Shown: positions 8,691-17,141 of the stretch, in pieces
Layout: every line of letters starts with the position of its first letter
Numbering within the stretch: position 1 is the first letter of the stretch
DNA from: Mucilaginibacter galii
Lineage (GTDB): Bacteria; Bacteroidota; Bacteroidia; Sphingobacteriales; Sphingobacteriaceae
DNA: 64,000 nt
Assembly (NCBI RefSeq): GCF_014635825.1
Contig: NZ_BMDO01000001.1
Span: 310,001-374,000, forward strand
Direction of reading: 5' to 3'
Translations under genes and position numbers: made by a program
Notes under the pieces: model-generated
Database searches by the model: none
The model's input: the letters and a program-made list of their open reading frames with translations, nothing else
Told to the model about the DNA's origin: nothing

Positions 8691-9281
8691 TTACCAAACC
8701 GGCAACTTCAAATCATATTTTACCGCCAGTATTCTGATACCGCAGATAAAAGCGATTGCAATTACTTTCGCCCAGTTAGGGTCAATGAGATGTCTCAATC
8801 CAAAGTAGATTCCGCCGCCGATGATGCAGGCTGTAGCATAAATTTCTTTGCGGAAGATGAGCGGGATATTGTTCAGCAGTATATCGCGAAGCACACCGCC
8901 GAAACAACCGGTGATGGTACCTAAGATGATGCAGACACCGTTGTTCAGCTCGGCGTCAACGCCTTTTTGAATACCTATCAGCGTAAATAGTCCTAAAGCA
9001 TCGAACAAAAACAGTGTAATTTTGAAGTTTTTTAGATATTTTTTGAAGAAAATTGCAGAAACGGCAGTAATCGTAATTACGATAGGTCCATTCAAATCGC
9101 GCATCCAGCTTACTGGTGTATAACCAATTAATACATCACGAATGGTACCGCCGCCAATGGCTGTAATGAAGGCAATTACGATAACCCCAAAGGCATCCAG
9201 CCGCTTTTGCATGGCCGAAAAAGCACCTGATATGGTGAAGGCCACCGTACCCAACAACTCAATAACAAAGGAAACGCTCAT
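8691..9281 (-). CDS. Trimeric intracellular cation (TRIC)-type channel, YicG/UPF0126 family
   Basis: A 196-residue membrane protein with about seven hydrophobic segments built as an internal duplication. Each half carries the Gly-rich signature: GGGTIRDVLIG in the first repeat and GCFGGVLRDILLNNIP in the second. Prokaryotic members form trimeric cation (K+) channels. The start codon overlaps the upstream vWA gene's stop by one base (TAATG), so the two should be coupled. No obvious functional link to that neighbour. Confidence 0.9.
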   Translation of the reverse strand: MSVSFVIELLGTVAFTISGAFSAMQKRLDAFGVIVIAFITAIGGGTIRDVLIGYTPVSWMRDLNGPIVITITAVSAIFFKKYLKNFKITLFLFDALGLFTLIGIQKGVDAELNNGVCIILGTITGCFGGVLRDILLNNIPLIFRKEIYATACIIGGGIYFGLRHLIDPNWAKVIAIAFICGIRILAVKYDLKLPVW

Positions 9282-11413
9282 TACACCTCTCCTTCCCGCT
9301 TACGTAAAAACCACTCGGTACTCAGCAAAGCCAATATCAGCACGAACAGCCATTTGCTGTCAATCAGGTCGCTGTAACGCTGATCATCGTACACTACGGT
9401 CTTAATATTTTCGTTCTTGCGAATCAATTCGGCCAGTTGATTAAGCTGAGCAGGCTGCAGCATTTTACCGCCAGATTGTTTGGCCATGTTATACAGCAAT
9501 TGATGGTTAGCGGTACTTTGCCTGCTTTCGAGGTTCAAAGCTTTGATAGTAAACTGCCCTTTGGCGGTAAAGGTTTGTTTACCCAGTTTGCTATTGGCAG
9601 TATAGCTGTAATTACCTACAGGCAATACACCGGCGTTTAACTGGTAACTTTGCCCCGCCCGGCTAAACAAATAGCTATAGTTCTTGCCACTGCTGTTTTT
9701 CAGCGTGATATTAACATCAGGGGTGTTAATTAGCTGCAAAGCATCATTGTATAGTTCGGCATTGAGCAGTATATTCTCTCCCTCGTCAAATACATTTTTG
9801 GCGGCATATACCCTAAACCTTTGGCGGTTGGCATTGGCGGTTAAGTATTGAATGCTTTGACTAAACAACTCTTCCATAGCCGTGTGGCTACCAAATTCTT
9901 GGTACTCGGCCAGGTTCCAGCGCCACAAGCCTTCGCCAGCTAAAACGGCCGTGCGGCGGCCATCAGCTTCGTTAAAGGCCAGCAGCGGGAAGGTGGTATT
10001 TACGCTACCTATCTTTTGTTTAAGCAATACAGAAGCGCCTGCCGCCGAGCCGTAGTTACCAAACGGCGCCAGCAAAGGCGGAAAGCGGTTGATCTTATTT
10101 TGCGTAGAATCGGTCAGGGTAAATAGCGAGAAACCGGCAACCGGTACAGCGAATTCTTCCTGTACATCGGTACGGCCGGCAATAATACCAATAGTGTTTT
10201 GTTCCTGGTTAAAATCCGACAGATCGGTTTGGGCACCCGTTATGTACCAAAGCGGTACTTTACTTTGCGCGGCAAATGTTTTCAAAGCCGGGTTATCGCC
10301 TGCCGTAATCTGGTACAATATGATTAACCCATAATCACTCAGCTTCACAGTAGTTAACTTATCCGCAGGCACTGCCTTAAGTTCGTAATTCTTGTTCCGC
10401 TCTACCAGTTGTTTAATTACGCTGATATCGGGGTGCGGACTGGCATAAGCCAGTAAAACTTTTTGCCTGGCATCTAACACTTCAATATAAATGATTTCGG
10501 CGTTATTTTGAACCGATAGCTCATTGCTTATAGGTGCAAGCTTTACCGTAAATTGGTGGATGCCCTTTTTATCGGCATTAAGCTTTACCGGCACCACTTC
10601 ACGAAAAGCATTGCTCGTAACCGGGATGTTTTGCGTAAACACAGTACGGCCATCTTCCGCAATGCTCAGGCGCAAAGTTTCGCCCATACTCTGGTAGGCT
10701 TCGGCTAAAACCTCCAGCATAAAGTCGTTGCCTAAAAATGCGGTTTTGTTGTAGTTAACGTTACTAATGAGTAAGTCGCGGCGTGGAACGGTATCGCCAA
10801 GGGCAATGGTATAAATGCTGGTTTTGAGGTTTCTGGTTTCGTATTGAGGATCGGCACCCTGGTTATACAAGCCATCGGTAGCCAATACTAATGCGCCTAC
10901 ATTTTGATTAACAAAACGTTCATTAAGCTCATGTATAGCTGCTGCTATATTAGTTTGCTTTCCCTGGTAACTGGTAGATAAGCCGTTATGCAAATTACGG
11001 TCGAAATTAAACTCCCGTACTTCATAATCGTTACCTAAAAGCTTTTTTAAGCCTGCTAATTGAATATTGAATTCACTAACGTTAAAGGATTTTGGTTTGA
11101 AAGTGTTAATAGATGAGGAGTTATCCTGCGCAATTAAAACCAGCGGCTTTTGAGGTTGGTAAGTAACCGACTTAATTAGCGGAGATACGAGCAAAAAAGC
11201 GATCAAGAACACGGCAAGTGCACGCAATCCTGACAGCAACCAGCGCCCACCACTGCTTATACTAACCGGGTTGCGGTACATTAGCCAGGCATACAAAACA
11301 CCAAGCAGCAGGCAAACAGGCGTCCACCAGCCCGAAACACTTCCCCAGGTTAAGGAGGTGAGTAGTTGAGTGGTGAGTGGTGAGTGGTTCAATAAGAAAT
11401 AGCTGTAAGGCAC
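9281..11413 (-). CDS. Membrane-anchored von Willebrand factor A-like protein
   Basis: A 710-residue protein with two N-terminal membrane helices (about residues 30-47 and 60-80), a periplasmic or cytoplasmic vWA-like domain and a C-terminal helix before a basic tail (FLRKREGEV). The vWA domain keeps a MIDAS-type D97-x-S99-x-S101 and a later LATDGLYNQG strand with the expected Thr-Asp. The rest resembles the large uncharacterised vWA membrane proteins of Bacteroidota. The first residues (SPLTTQLLTSL) are encoded by a 7-base repeat array, so the annotated start is somewhat uncertain. Function unknown; metal-dependent protein binding is the family expectation. Confidence 0.75.
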   Translation of the reverse strand: MPYSYFLLNHSPLTTQLLTSLTWGSVSGWWTPVCLLLGVLYAWLMYRNPVSISSGGRWLLSGLRALAVFLIAFLLVSPLIKSVTYQPQKPLVLIAQDNSSSINTFKPKSFNVSEFNIQLAGLKKLLGNDYEVREFNFDRNLHNGLSTSYQGKQTNIAAAIHELNERFVNQNVGALVLATDGLYNQGADPQYETRNLKTSIYTIALGDTVPRRDLLISNVNYNKTAFLGNDFMLEVLAEAYQSMGETLRLSIAEDGRTVFTQNIPVTSNAFREVVPVKLNADKKGIHQFTVKLAPISNELSVQNNAEIIYIEVLDARQKVLLAYASPHPDISVIKQLVERNKNYELKAVPADKLTTVKLSDYGLIILYQITAGDNPALKTFAAQSKVPLWYITGAQTDLSDFNQEQNTIGIIAGRTDVQEEFAVPVAGFSLFTLTDSTQNKINRFPPLLAPFGNYGSAAGASVLLKQKIGSVNTTFPLLAFNEADGRRTAVLAGEGLWRWNLAEYQEFGSHTAMEELFSQSIQYLTANANRQRFRVYAAKNVFDEGENILLNAELYNDALQLINTPDVNITLKNSSGKNYSYLFSRAGQSYQLNAGVLPVGNYSYTANSKLGKQTFTAKGQFTIKALNLESRQSTANHQLLYNMAKQSGGKMLQPAQLNQLAELIRKNENIKTVVYDDQRYSDLIDSKWLFVLILALLSTEWFLRKREGEV

Positions 11414-11470
11414 GGCCTAATTTAACTTTTAAAACAACAACTCACTAATCAACCGTTCAACTACTCACTA
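11355..11470. repeat. Inverted 7-base arrays spanning a start codon
   Basis: Left arm (about 11360-11387): GAGTAGT followed by three TGAGTGG words. Right arm (11438-11470): degenerate complements ending in the ACTACTCACTA form. The left arm is inside the vWA reading frame, while the right arm runs into the stop of the DUF3253 gene. A folded transcript would bury the vWA start codon region in the loop. Confidence 0.6.
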
Positions 11471-11711
11471 TTTTTATACGGATAGGCCCTTTGATGTTGT
11501 TGATATCTACCGGCTTACCTTTTTGGGTAATGCTTACTTTGCCTTGCTGATGCAAATTAATCGCTACCTGCCTAACTTCTTCCATATGCTTACGCCAGTT
11601 TGCAGGAAACATTTCCCGGGCTACTTCCGACGGACAAATGGTTTTATCTGCCCCGCGCTCAGTTGCCATAGCGATTATGGTTTGGCTGATGATTGATTGT
11701 TCATGGTTCAT
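11457..11711 (-). CDS. DUF3253 domain protein
   Basis: An 84-residue protein beginning MNHEQSIISQ. It matches the small DUF3253 family: a winged-helix-like stretch with the conserved CPSEVAREMFPANWRKHME motif and a C-terminal basic strand. The function of the family is unknown. The reading frame is open further upstream into fabG, but ATG 11711 is preferred because the family begins there and the extra N-terminus would overlap fabG. A 7-base repeat array separates it from fabG. Confidence 0.75.
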   Translation of the reverse strand: MNHEQSIISQTIIAMATERGADKTICPSEVAREMFPANWRKHMEEVRQVAINLHQQGKVSITQKGKPVDINNIKGPIRIKIVSS

Positions 11712-11726
11712 TGCATCATCATCCAA

Positions 11727-11761
11727 AGTCTTAGCTCTTAATTCTTGGCTCTTGACTCTAT
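11727..11761. repeat. 7-base tandem array downstream of fabG
   Basis: Five successive 7-base words of the TCTTG/CTCTT kind (AGTCTTA, GCTCTTA, ATTCTTG, GCTCTTG, ACTCTAT). It lies between the fabG stop and the DUF3253 start and belongs to the same family as the arrays at 3.0, 13.8, 16.1 and 17.0 kb. Confidence 0.7.
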
Positions 11762-11764
11762 AAA

Positions 11765-12508
11765 TTACGCCATTCCACCGTCGACCGAAATTACTTGGCC
11801 GGTGATGTAAGCAGCCATATCTGAGGCCAAAAACACACAAGTGTTAGCAATTTCTATCGTTTCGCCTGCGCGTTTAAGCGGGATACCGGCAGTCCAGCCT
11901 TCTACTACTTTAGGATCTAAAACTTCGGTCATTTCAGTTTTAATGAAACCAGGCGCTACCACATTGGTGCGGATGTTACGTGAGCCTAATTCTTTAGCCA
12001 TTGATTTAGAAAAACCAATAATACCGGCTTTAGAGGCCGCATAGTTACCCTGACCGGCATTACCCTGTATACCCACCACCGAACTCATGTTAATAAAAAC
12101 ACCCTGACGCGCCTTCATCATTATTTTTGAAGCGGCTTTCGTAACGTTAAATATCGATTTCAGGTTCACGTTCAGTACCTCGTCCCATTGCTCTTCGGTC
12201 ATGCGCATCAGCAGGCCGTCTTTAGTTATACCGGCATTGTTTACCACAATATCCAGTTTGCCAAAATCAGCCACAATATCATTGATCAATTTATCGGCTT
12301 CGTCAAACTTCGAGGCATCAGAACGGTAGCCTTTTACCTGCGTGTCAAAGCTTTGCAGTTCCTGCTCCAGCGCCAGTCCTTTTTCTACAGACGACAGGTA
12401 AGTGAACGCCACATTAGCGCCATGCTCGGCAAATTTTTCGGCTATGGTACGGCCTATACCTTTACTTGCTCCGGTAATGAGCGCAGTTTTTCCTTCTAAC
12501 AGTTTCAT
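11765..12508 (-). CDS. fabG: 3-oxoacyl-[acyl-carrier-protein] reductase
   Basis: A 247-residue short-chain dehydrogenase that fits FabG, the NADPH-dependent reductase of each fatty-acid elongation cycle. Visible motifs: the TGASKGIG cofactor loop, NNAG at about 90-93, and the catalytic triad S143-Y156-K160 in the GNYAASKAG context; the usual FabG C-terminal VDGGMA is present. No other fatty-acid genes are next to it, so another SDR role is possible, but the length and C-terminus favour FabG. Cytoplasmic. Confidence 0.88.
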   Translation of the reverse strand: MKLLEGKTALITGASKGIGRTIAEKFAEHGANVAFTYLSSVEKGLALEQELQSFDTQVKGYRSDASKFDEADKLINDIVADFGKLDIVVNNAGITKDGLLMRMTEEQWDEVLNVNLKSIFNVTKAASKIMMKARQGVFINMSSVVGIQGNAGQGNYAASKAGIIGFSKSMAKELGSRNIRTNVVAPGFIKTEMTEVLDPKVVEGWTAGIPLKRAGETIEIANTCVFLASDMAAYITGQVISVDGGMA

Positions 12509-12571
12509 ATATTTCAGGTAATATTAGAGGGCGTGAAGGTAATAAATTTTGTTGGGAGTAGTTAAACAGGC

Positions 12572-13240
12572 TTATGTACACGAGGCAAAAGAAAACTTAA
12601 CGATGTTATTCTTCAGGCGCTTTATCTTAATATCCTGAGCGGCATCCGCACCATTGAGGCAGACCTTTTCAAAAAGTTGTACATCCTGATAACTGATTCC
12701 TTTAAAATATACATTCGTATCCCAGCAGCCATCACCCGATGATTCTTCTAAAATTATTGCACCTTTATAATAGTAAGTGGTTTCTTCAGAATCTACCCCT
12801 TGAACCACTTTTTTTATCATCCTTTTAGTGTAGCCTTTATAATTTCGCTTAATATAGGTATCTACTTCTTCCGGAGATCCATTTTCATTTAACTTTAAAC
12901 AAGGCATTTTGGATAAGTAACCGTCAAACACGTAACCTTCTATTTGCCCATACTTCACTTTCAACCAGTACCCTTTTAAAGTAACCGGAACCGGGGTAAT
13001 ATCGTTTGTTATTTTTCCTTGCCAAGCCTTTAAAGAATCTGTTCCGGTACTCAAAACTTCAACAGATACTCCATAAGGAATTGTAGATGTTATGGTGCTT
13101 TTACTATCCGGACTTTTATAAAGCTTAATACCTTTCAAAACCCAAACATTGACTTTATCACCTCTATTGAACCTTACAGAACCTTGAGTAGTCGCCACGC
13201 TCAATACAATTAAGACCAACAGTAGATACGCATATTTCAT
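12572..13240 (-). CDS. Secreted SH3-like domain protein, unknown function
   Basis: A 222-residue protein with a cleavable-looking signal peptide (MKYAYLLLVLIVLSVATTQG). Residues about 28-110 look like a bacterial SH3 domain (VWVLKGIKLYKSPDSKS ... GYWLKVKYGQIEGYVFDGYL). The rest is unassigned and has four cysteines (in CLKLNE, DGCW, VCLNG, ASCT) that could form disulfides outside the cytoplasm. It is single and monocistronic. No function can be named. Confidence 0.6.
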   Translation of the reverse strand: MKYAYLLLVLIVLSVATTQGSVRFNRGDKVNVWVLKGIKLYKSPDSKSTITSTIPYGVSVEVLSTGTDSLKAWQGKITNDITPVPVTLKGYWLKVKYGQIEGYVFDGYLSKMPCLKLNENGSPEEVDTYIKRNYKGYTKRMIKKVVQGVDSEETTYYYKGAIILEESSGDGCWDTNVYFKGISYQDVQLFEKVCLNGADAAQDIKIKRLKNNIVKFSFASCT

Positions 13241-13424
13241 GTGGTCAAATTAATAGTTTACTACGTAGAAGTAATTAAAGAAATGTTAAATTTTAGTACT
13301 GTTTCCATCACAAATAGAAATCAATTAAGTCTCTAACTGATGAGAATTAAAAGCCAATTTTGGAAGATTGTGACTAAACATCGTCTTTGTTTTTTTGTTA
13401 GCCTAACAACTATCAACGCAGCAC

Positions 13425-13757
13425 ATGTACACAGCCAAAATAATACGTCACCGCCATAAGTTTCATCATTACATGAATGATGACCTGAAGGAAGTTAAAG
13501 AAGAAACACATTTCAAGATCGTGTTTTCAGAGCCTGCCGAGTTCGATCGTTTCCGGGAATGGATCAAGGAGCACGACGGCGAATATAATTACAACAAAGA
13601 AGAAAGCCGCCAGGAAGGAAAATTCCCTAAGGTACCTATGTTCCACGACGAAATTTGCTGGTGCGATATTATGACCTACTACATTATGCATGTAGCCGGT
13701 TACAGCTTTCACAGCACCATTGACCCATATAAGGGAGAGGTTTATATTAAAGAGTAG
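13425..13757 (+). CDS. Small hydrophilic protein, unknown
   Basis: A 110-residue soluble protein rich in charged and aromatic residues (HRHKFHHYM near the start; ICWCDIMTYYIMHV near the end) with no signal peptide or membrane helix. I do not recognise the family. Its stop codon lies within a 7-base repeat array. Good codon use and the lack of a competing frame support it being real. Confidence 0.55.
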   Translation: MYTAKIIRHRHKFHHYMNDDLKEVKEETHFKIVFSEPAEFDRFREWIKEHDGEYNYNKEESRQEGKFPKVPMFHDEICWCDIMTYYIMHVAGYSFHSTIDPYKGEVYIKE

Positions 13758-13844
13758 ATTACAGAATACAGAGTCAAGAATACAGAATTATCAACAATAG
13801 ACGATGTGGTTCTTGATTCTGTATTCTTGATTCTCCAATCTATT
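13756..13844. repeat. Facing 7-base arrays between convergent genes
   Basis: Left arm 13756-13790 has five words of the AGAATAC / AGAGTCA type. Right arm 13810-13844 has five complementary words (TTCTTGA, TTCTGTA, TTCTCCA). About 19 bases separate the arms. The stop codons of both flanking convergent genes fall inside the arms, and the fold would make a two-way terminator-like hairpin. Confidence 0.75.
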
Positions 13845-14055
13845 TCTTTCCACCTTTTTTTAGCTCACTTTCCGATTTAAGCACCTTTGTGCCGTTTTCC
13901 TGCTTAATTTCATAAGCAGGCTCGTCTTTGCTGGCTTTACGCTTAATGGTAGAGCCTTTGCTCTTGATCTGCGTAGTATCTTCATGCTTCTTTTCTATTT
14001 TACCTTCAGCTTCCGATTTTCCCCACTCCCAGTGTACGGTATCTCCCTTTTTCAT
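13840..14055 (-). CDS. DUF2945 / HVA1 TUDOR-like domain protein
   Basis: A 71-residue basic protein starting MKKGDTVHWEWG. The pattern (KKGD.V.W.WG...AEGKI, then IKSKGSTIKRKASKDEPAYEI) matches the small DUF2945 family, called hypervirulence-associated TUDOR-domain proteins. No biochemical role is established in bacteria. The upstream in-frame ATG at 14106 is rejected because the family begins at MKKGD. Confidence 0.75.
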   Translation of the reverse strand: MKKGDTVHWEWGKSEAEGKIEKKHEDTTQIKSKGSTIKRKASKDEPAYEIKQENGTKVLKSESELKKGGKK

Positions 14056-14184
14056 AATGATGATGTTTGGTTGATCTGGTACAAATAATCGGCCATAAAG
14101 AAGCATTAAACAAGCTGGTTGTAGTCAGTCGATTGAAAGAGAAGTAATGAAACAGATGGAATAAGTGTAACGCTATTTACAACC

Positions 14185-14601
14185 TTACTTAACTGTTAAG
14201 GTATCTATAATAGCATGGGTGCTATCGGGGCCTAAAAATTTGAGATAAAATATTCCGGCTTTGTCCGATTTGAATTTAAAAACTGAAGAACGCTGCACTT
14301 CCTTGCCGCTGCAGTCTTCAGCTACATTGGTAGCGGTAAATAGTTTTATCTGCGTAGTATCACTCAGTGTATTGGCCTTGAAACTTTTAAAAGTCTGGCA
14401 ATTTCCCTCGTATGGCCACGATACCGTAAACTTAACCTCTTGGTTAACGGCGGCCATAGTAGGACCATTTACACTGGCAATAGTCGACTGCTTAACGCTG
14501 ATAAAATTATCAGTATTTACCATCTCCTTCAACTCCGACTTCTGGCAAGAAGCGGCTGAAAGCAGTAACAAAATGGCAATAACAGGTAGAATTTTATTCA
14601 T
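14185..14601 (-). CDS. Small lipoprotein, unknown
   Basis: A 138-residue protein with a lipoprotein signal (hydrophobic IAILLLLSAASC, lipobox Cys about residue 19), so probably anchored in the envelope. The mature part looks beta-rich and carries two cysteines (NCQTF, EDCSG). It may be an Ig-like fold, but I do not recognise a family. Confidence 0.6.
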   Translation of the reverse strand: MNKILPVIAILLLLSAASCQKSELKEMVNTDNFISVKQSTIASVNGPTMAAVNQEVKFTVSWPYEGNCQTFKSFKANTLSDTTQIKLFTATNVAEDCSGKEVQRSSVFKFKSDKAGIFYLKFLGPDSTHAIIDTLTVK

Positions 14602-14812
14602 TTTATAAGGTTTTACGCAACGGCGTAAGCAGCAAAATTTTGATGACTTAGTTTAAGTATAGGTTTAATAACGTAAAGCTACTTTTTAGTTATTAATATT
14701 ACAACACATTGTGGTAAACAAATCATCATTTTTATTAAAAAGGCTGCGCTTTATTTACAAAATACAATCCTTGTCCAAATTCTATTTAAAACATAATACA
14801 CATCAACGCAGA

Positions 14813-14833
14813 AAGCCGGCTGTGAGCCGGCTT
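14813..14833. terminator. Hairpin downstream of carA
   Basis: A 9-bp perfect GC-rich stem AAGCCGGCT / AGCCGGCTT with a 3-base loop lies 23 bases past the carA stop. The T-run is short, so it is a probable but not ideal intrinsic terminator. Confidence 0.65.
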
Positions 14834-14855
14834 ATTCTATAATTCTCTTAGATTC

Positions 14856-15956
14856 TTATTTCATCAAATCCACAAAGTCATCAAATAAATAACGGCTATC
14901 ATGCGGGCCCGGAGATGATTCAGGGTGATACTGTACCGAGAATGCTTTTTTGTCTTTCACACGAATACCCTCGATGGATTGGTCGTTCAGGTTAATGTGC
15001 GTGATCTCCACTTTTTCCGAAGCACGAACCGCATCCTGCACCACGCCAAAACCATGGTTTTGAGAAGTAACCTCGCAGTGGTCTTTCAATATATTTTTAA
15101 CCGGGTGGTTTAAGCCGCGGTGACCGTTAAACATTTTCTTGGTAGGAATACCATTAGCCAAAGCCAACAACTGGTGGCCTAAGCAAATCCCAAACATAGG
15201 CTTATCAGCCTCCAAAATATCTTTTACAGTATCAATGGCGTAAGGCATAGCCGATGGATCGCCGGGGCCGTTGGAGATGAAGTAGCCATTAGGCTTAAAA
15301 TCAGCTTCCATTTCCTCGAAAGATGTTTTAGCCGGGTATACTTTTGCATACACATCGCGCTCCGAAAAATTACGCAGAATGTTCTTCTTTACACCTAAAT
15401 CTAACACGGCCACACGGTAAGTGGCATCTTCGTTACCAAAAGTATAAGTTTCGTTGGTGGATACCTGAGATGAAAGCTCTAAACCATCCATGGATGGTAC
15501 CGAGGCTAAACGCGCTTTAAGTTCTTCCACATCTAATATCTCCGAAGAAATAATGGCGTTCATGGCGCCTTTATCGCGGATGTGACGCACCAACTGGCGG
15601 GTGTCAATATCTGAAATACAGGTAATATTTTGCTCCTGAAAATAATCCTGAATGCTTTCATCGGCCTGTTTACGGCTGTAAGCAATGTTGTAATTTTTAC
15701 AAACCAAACCGGCAATTTGGATCTTGTTCGACTCGGTTTCTTCGTTGCTGATACCGTAATTGCCAATGTGCGCATTGGTAGTTACCATAATTTGCCCAAA
15801 GTACGAAGGATCGGTAAAAATCTCCTGATAGCCTGTCATCCCGGTGTTAAAGCAGATTTCGCCGGTAGTTGTGCCTATTTTTCCGGCAGCTTTACCATGA
15901 AAAACGGTACCATCGGCCAGTAGCAATATTGCCGGTAACTTGGTGTAGTTGGTCAT
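14856..15956 (-). CDS. carA: Carbamoyl-phosphate synthase small subunit (glutaminase)
   Basis: A 366-residue small subunit that hydrolyses glutamine and passes ammonia to CarB for pyrimidine and arginine synthesis. The C-terminal class I amidotransferase domain has the nucleophile C258 in GICLGHQLLAL and the H344 / E346 pair in QYHPESSPGPHDS. The N-terminal domain has the family's TGMTGYQEIFTDPSY segment. carB is not next to it in this window. A -7-like box on the minus strand lies about 105 bases upstream (16062-16069). Confidence 0.96.
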   Translation of the reverse strand: MTNYTKLPAILLLADGTVFHGKAAGKIGTTTGEICFNTGMTGYQEIFTDPSYFGQIMVTTNAHIGNYGISNEETESNKIQIAGLVCKNYNIAYSRKQADESIQDYFQEQNITCISDIDTRQLVRHIRDKGAMNAIISSEILDVEELKARLASVPSMDGLELSSQVSTNETYTFGNEDATYRVAVLDLGVKKNILRNFSERDVYAKVYPAKTSFEEMEADFKPNGYFISNGPGDPSAMPYAIDTVKDILEADKPMFGICLGHQLLALANGIPTKKMFNGHRGLNHPVKNILKDHCEVTSQNHGFGVVQDAVRASEKVEITHINLNDQSIEGIRVKDKKAFSVQYHPESSPGPHDSRYLFDDFVDLMK

Positions 15957-16061
15957 TTTACAAAAAAATTAAAAGGATGAAAATTAAGCCGGTTGGCCTG
16001 GTGTACAGCTCCGTGAAAGCAGTGGGTGAGCAGCATGAATGGTGCGTCTGTATTCACGCCG

Positions 16062-16093
16062 CAAAAGTAAGTTATTTTTATATGAGAGTCAAG
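16062..16093 (-). promoter_or_regulatory. Candidate carA promoter
   Basis: TACTTTTG on the minus strand (16069-16062) matches TAnnTTTG. A CTTG at 16093-16090, 20 bases upstream, is close to the TTTG -33 box. The -33 part falls within a 7-base repeat array that lies in front of panB. Confidence 0.4.
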
Positions 16094-16185
16094 AGTGCAG
16101 AGTCAAGAATATAGATAACATTTTTATTAGTTTTGCACATGGAGTCTTCATCTTTATTCTTGACTCCATACTCTTGATTCTTTCT
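16084..16185. repeat. Facing 7-base arrays upstream of panB
   Basis: Left arm 16084-16118 has words GAGAGTC, AAGAGTG, CAGAGTC and AAGAATA. Right arm 16144-16185 has the complementary type (TCTTGAC, TCTTGAT). It sits between divergent carA and panB; the right arm ends 3 bases before the panB ATG, and a -7 box (16128-16135) lies in the loop. Confidence 0.7.
16128..16135 (+). promoter_or_regulatory. Candidate panB -7 box
   Basis: TAGTTTTG matches TAnnTTTG about 54 bases before the panB ATG. No TTTG is seen 19-21 bases upstream, so this is only half of a promoter. Confidence 0.35.
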
Positions 16186-16188
16186 CAC

Positions 16189-17004
16189 ATGTCTGTAAAT
16201 AAAGAAATAAAGCGCGTTACCACCCACAGCATTCAAGCCATGAAAGTCAATGGCGAAAAAATTGCTATGCTTACGGCTTACGATTTTTCGATGGCCAAAA
16301 TTGTGGACGATGCCGGTGTTGATGTAATTTTAGTAGGCGATTCGGCCTCTAATGTGATGGCTGGCCACGAAACTACGTTGCCTATCACTTTAGATCAAAT
16401 GATCTACCACGCCTCATCGGTAGTACGGGCGGCAAACCGGGCCTTGGTGGTAGTCGATTTGCCTTTTGGTTCTTACCAGGGTAACTCTAAAGAAGCGCTG
16501 AGCTCGGCTATCCGTATTATGAAAGAATCTGGTGCTCATGCAGTTAAGCTTGAAGGTGGTATTGAGATTGCCGAATCGGTGAGTCGTATATTAACAGCTG
16601 GTATACCGGTAATGGGGCACTTAGGCCTGACGCCGCAGTCCATTTACAAATTTGGCACTTACACTGTGCGCGCCAAGAAGGAAGCCGAGGCACAAAAATT
16701 ACGTGAGGATGCCTTAAAACTGCAGGAATTAGGCTGCTTTGCAGTAGTACTGGAGAAAATACCTGCTGCCCTGGCGCAAGAAGTTAGTGCGAGCTTGCAA
16801 ATACCTACTATTGGCATTGGCGCAGGTCAGCATTGCGATGGACAGGTATTGGTGATACACGATATGTTGGGTATTAATAAAGGCTTTCGTCCGCGCTTTT
16901 TACGCCAATACGCCAGTTTGTATGATGTTATGAATGATGCTATTAAGGGCTATGTGGGCGATGTAAAAGCTAAAGACTTCCCGAACGAGAGAGAGCAGTA
17001 TTAA
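16189..17004 (+). CDS. panB: 3-methyl-2-oxobutanoate hydroxymethyltransferase
   Basis: A 271-residue enzyme for the first committed step of pantothenate and coenzyme A synthesis: transfer of a hydroxymethyl group from methylene-tetrahydrofolate to alpha-ketoisovalerate. PanB signatures seen: [18 protein letters not shown], the [15 protein letters not shown] metal/substrate loop, [17 protein letters not shown] and IGIGAG. ATG 16189 is chosen because the family begins there; the longer open frame would run through the repeat arrays. Cytoplasmic and normally decameric. Confidence 0.95.
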   Translation: MSVNKEIKRVTTHSIQAMKVNGEKIAMLTAYDFSMAKIVDDAGVDVILVGDSASNVMAGHETTLPITLDQMIYHASSVVRAANRALVVVDLPFGSYQGNSKEALSSAIRIMKESGAHAVKLEGGIEIAESVSRILTAGIPVMGHLGLTPQSIYKFGTYTVRAKKEAEAQKLREDALKLQELGCFAVVLEKIPAALAQEVSASLQIPTIGIGAGQHCDGQVLVIHDMLGINKGFRPRFLRQYASLYDVMNDAIKGYVGDVKAKDFPNEREQY

Positions 17005-17044
17005 GAATAGAACCAAGATACAAGAATCAAGAGCCAAGAGTTAA
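17003..17044. repeat. 7-base array at the panB stop
   Basis: Six words (AAGAATA, GAACCAA, GATACAA, GAATCAA, GAGCCAA, GAGTTAA) begin in the panB stop codon. This is the same family as the arrays upstream of panB; no clear facing arm is seen. Confidence 0.65.
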
Positions 17045-17104
17045 CAGTATCGGCTTACAATTCTTCATCAAACTAAAGCATTAACAAACTATATAATTCT
17101 TACT

Positions 17105-17139
17105 GACTAACGGATTATTCCGACTTCTTTACTAAAACC
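17105..17139. repeat. Degenerate 7-base words upstream of the RluA-type gene
   Basis: Words such as GACTAAC, GGATTAT, TCCGACT and TCTTTAC run to just before the ATG at 17142. They resemble the CGGACTT-type words at 41.92 kb. They are more degenerate than the other arrays. Confidence 0.4.
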
Positions 17140-17141
17140 AC

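Noticed and set aside
11712..11840. N-terminal extension of the DUF3253 protein into fabG
   Set aside because: It would overlap fabG by 76 bases and adds residues that do not fit the family.
16039..16188. N-terminal extension of panB
   Set aside because: The extra 50 residues are encoded by repeat arrays and have no counterpart in the family; ATG 16189 is the normal start.
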